Assembly: GCF_033366695.1 (NCBI RefSeq)
Contig: NZ_JAOBTQ010000001.1
Location: 5,146,001 to 5,210,000 of the forward strand
Length of the DNA stretch: 64,000 nucleotides
Reading direction: 5' to 3'
Source of the DNA: Streptomyces sp. SCL15-4
GTDB lineage: Bacteria; Actinomycetota; Actinomycetes; Streptomycetales; Streptomycetaceae
Part shown: positions 63,239 through 64,000 of the stretch, piece by piece
Layout of the letters: every line of letters begins with the position of its first letter
Position numbering within the stretch: position 1 is the first letter of the stretch
Made by a program: the position numbers and the translations under genes
The notes under the pieces: model-generated
Seen by the model: the letters and a program-made list of their open reading frames with translations, nothing else
What the model was told of the DNA's origin: nothing
The model's database searches: none

Positions 63239-63439
63239 TCACACGGTCTGGTGCGCCAGCAGCGCCACCGTGGCGATCAGCACCGCCAGCAGCGCGATCA
63301 GCGCCATCGGGTTCAGCCCGTTCAGGCCTCCGAAGAAGCCCTCCTGCTGCAGTCGCTCGCGGTTGGCACGGCACACCGGGCACCGGCCCTCACTCACGGG
63401 CGCCGCGCAGTTCGCGCACACCAACCGGTCGTACGTCAT
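63239..63439 (-). CDS. zinc-ribbon single-pass membrane protein
   Basis: A 66-residue protein beginning MTYDRLVCANCAAPVSEGRCPVCRANRERL: two CxxC pairs make a short zinc ribbon (Cys residues 8, 11, 20, 23). A Gly/Asn-rich hinge and one C-terminal membrane helix (MALIALLAVLIATVALLA) follow, so it is tail-anchored. GGAGGG lies a few bases before the ATG. It is conserved in this position in Streptomyces as far as can be recalled. Function unknown. Confidence 0.75.
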   Translation of the reverse strand: MTYDRLVCANCAAPVSEGRCPVCRANRERLQQEGFFGGLNGLNPMALIALLAVLIATVALLAHQTV

Positions 63440-63489
63440 GCGCTCGCCCTCCTTGCACCGGCCATCACATGTCCAACGCTCGCGGGAAC

Positions 63490-63501
63490 GGGAACGTTCC
63501 C
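63490..63501. promoter_or_regulatory. palindrome in the ftsE upstream region
   Basis: GGGAACGTTCCC, a perfect 12-bp palindrome, between the divergent zinc-ribbon and ftsE genes. A TATGGT at 63661-63666 may be the ftsE -10. The palindrome could be an operator; no regulator is suggested. Confidence 0.35.
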
Positions 63502-63702
63502 CGGCCTTCCCGCCGTCCTTCGTCTTCCTTCCACTGTGCCAGGTTCCCGCGGAGCCTGCGCGGGGCCTGCGTGGGAGGCGGTCCGGACAGCGGGCGGTAC
63601 AAAAACGTACAAGTCTTGCCCAACCTCAACCTGCGCCTGCGCTCGCACACCCGGTTCGCGTATGGTCACGCTCATCTACCCCCGGCGACCCGTGGTGCAT
63701 CC

Positions 63703-64000
63703 GTGATCCGATTCGACAACGTCTCCAAGGTCTACCCCAAGCAGACCCGCCCCGCACTCAGGGATGTCTCCCTGGAGGTGGAGAAGGGCGAGTTCGTCTT
63801 CCTCGTGGGGTCCTCCGGCTCCGGAAAGTCCACCTTCCTGCGGCTCATCCTCCGCGAGGAGCGGTGCAGCCACGGCCAGGTGCACGTGCTCGGCAAGGAC
63901 CTCGCGCGCCTGTCCAACTGGAAGGTGCCGCAGATGCGCCGCCAGCTGGGCACCGTCTTCCAGGACTTCCGGCTGCTGCCGAACAAGACGGTCGCGGAGA
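63703..64000 (+). CDS. ftsE: cell division ATP-binding protein FtsE (3' end outside window)
   Basis: The first 99 residues of FtsE, which with FtsX links the divisome to peptidoglycan hydrolases. GTG start: MIRFDNVSKVYPKQTRPALRDVSLEVEKG. Walker A is LVGSSGSGKSTFLRLI, the Q-loop is GTVFQDFRLLPNKTV, and VLGKDLARLSNWKVPQMRR is typical of FtsE. The frame runs off the window end, so the signature and Walker B are not seen. ftsX is expected next. Confidence 0.95.
   Translation, partial: MIRFDNVSKVYPKQTRPALRDVSLEVEKGEFVFLVGSSGSGKSTFLRLILREERCSHGQVHVLGKDLARLSNWKVPQMRRQLGTVFQDFRLLPNKTVAE

Noticed and set aside
63490..63501. LexA/SOS box reading of GGGAACGTTCCC
   Set aside because: The actinobacterial box needs four bases between GAAC and GTTC; here the half-sites abut.

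Overview
The window is high-GC actinobacterial chromosome, almost certainly Streptomyces. The evidence is the GC-rich codon use, the mtrA-mtrB-lpqB operon, a giant NAD-glutamate dehydrogenase, a pair of PkaA/PkaB-like Ser/Thr kinases beside prfB, and an LAxTG sortase substrate. From memory, the gene order matches the S. coelicolor core neighbourhood running from about SCO3014 down to SCO2969; this was not checked by alignment.

Region by region. 1-918 is the 3' part of mtnA. 940-6529 is a decayed integrated element of the pSAM2/AICE type. It is bounded by imperfect ~90-bp direct repeats that copy the mtrA promoter and first codons. It holds an integrase interrupted by an in-frame TAA, fragments of xis and rep fused by a frameshifting deletion, a KorSA-like GntR regulator missing its N-terminus, a NERD-domain protein, a 150-bp nested palindrome, and three small membrane or hypothetical genes, one of only 44 codons. 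6527-13207 holds mtrA-mtrB-lpqB, comF and the ribosome hibernation factor hpf. 13411-29578 is mostly core: an orphan NarL-type regulator, an AlkX/YcaQ-like DNA glycosylase, a GNAT acetyltransferase, secA, an Rv3235-family protein, a DUF6912-like protein, a HAD hydrolase, a GC-rich degenerate repeat tract, a DJ-1/PfpI protein, NAD-GDH and a polytopic membrane protein.

29649-49533 is a cell-wall glycopolymer region. It has a TagG/TagH exporter, four large TagF-like proteins (most with a GT2-like N-terminal domain), two separate GT2 enzymes, two GT-C-type membrane glycosyltransferases, galE and a TetR regulator. The ohrR/ohr peroxide-defence pair is embedded in it. One of the four TagF proteins has lost most of its active-site signature. 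49684-53319 is a carbohydrate ABC importer (binding lipoprotein and two permeases, with no ATPase gene). Its first permease carries a MalF-like extracytoplasmic insertion.

53499-60687 is a signalling block: an FHA/FtsK-like ATPase on the minus strand, divergent from two Ser/Thr kinases. Then come prfB, a secreted protein made of about 30 GGNxT/S repeats with a C-terminal LAETG sorting signal, a 66-aa zinc-ribbon membrane protein, and the start of ftsE at the window edge.

The wall genes can be read as one pathway. GalE and the GT2 enzymes supply or add sugars, the TagF proteins build a glycerol- or polyol-phosphate chain, TagGH exports it, and the GT-C enzymes may decorate it outside. No tRNA, rRNA or CRISPR array was seen.
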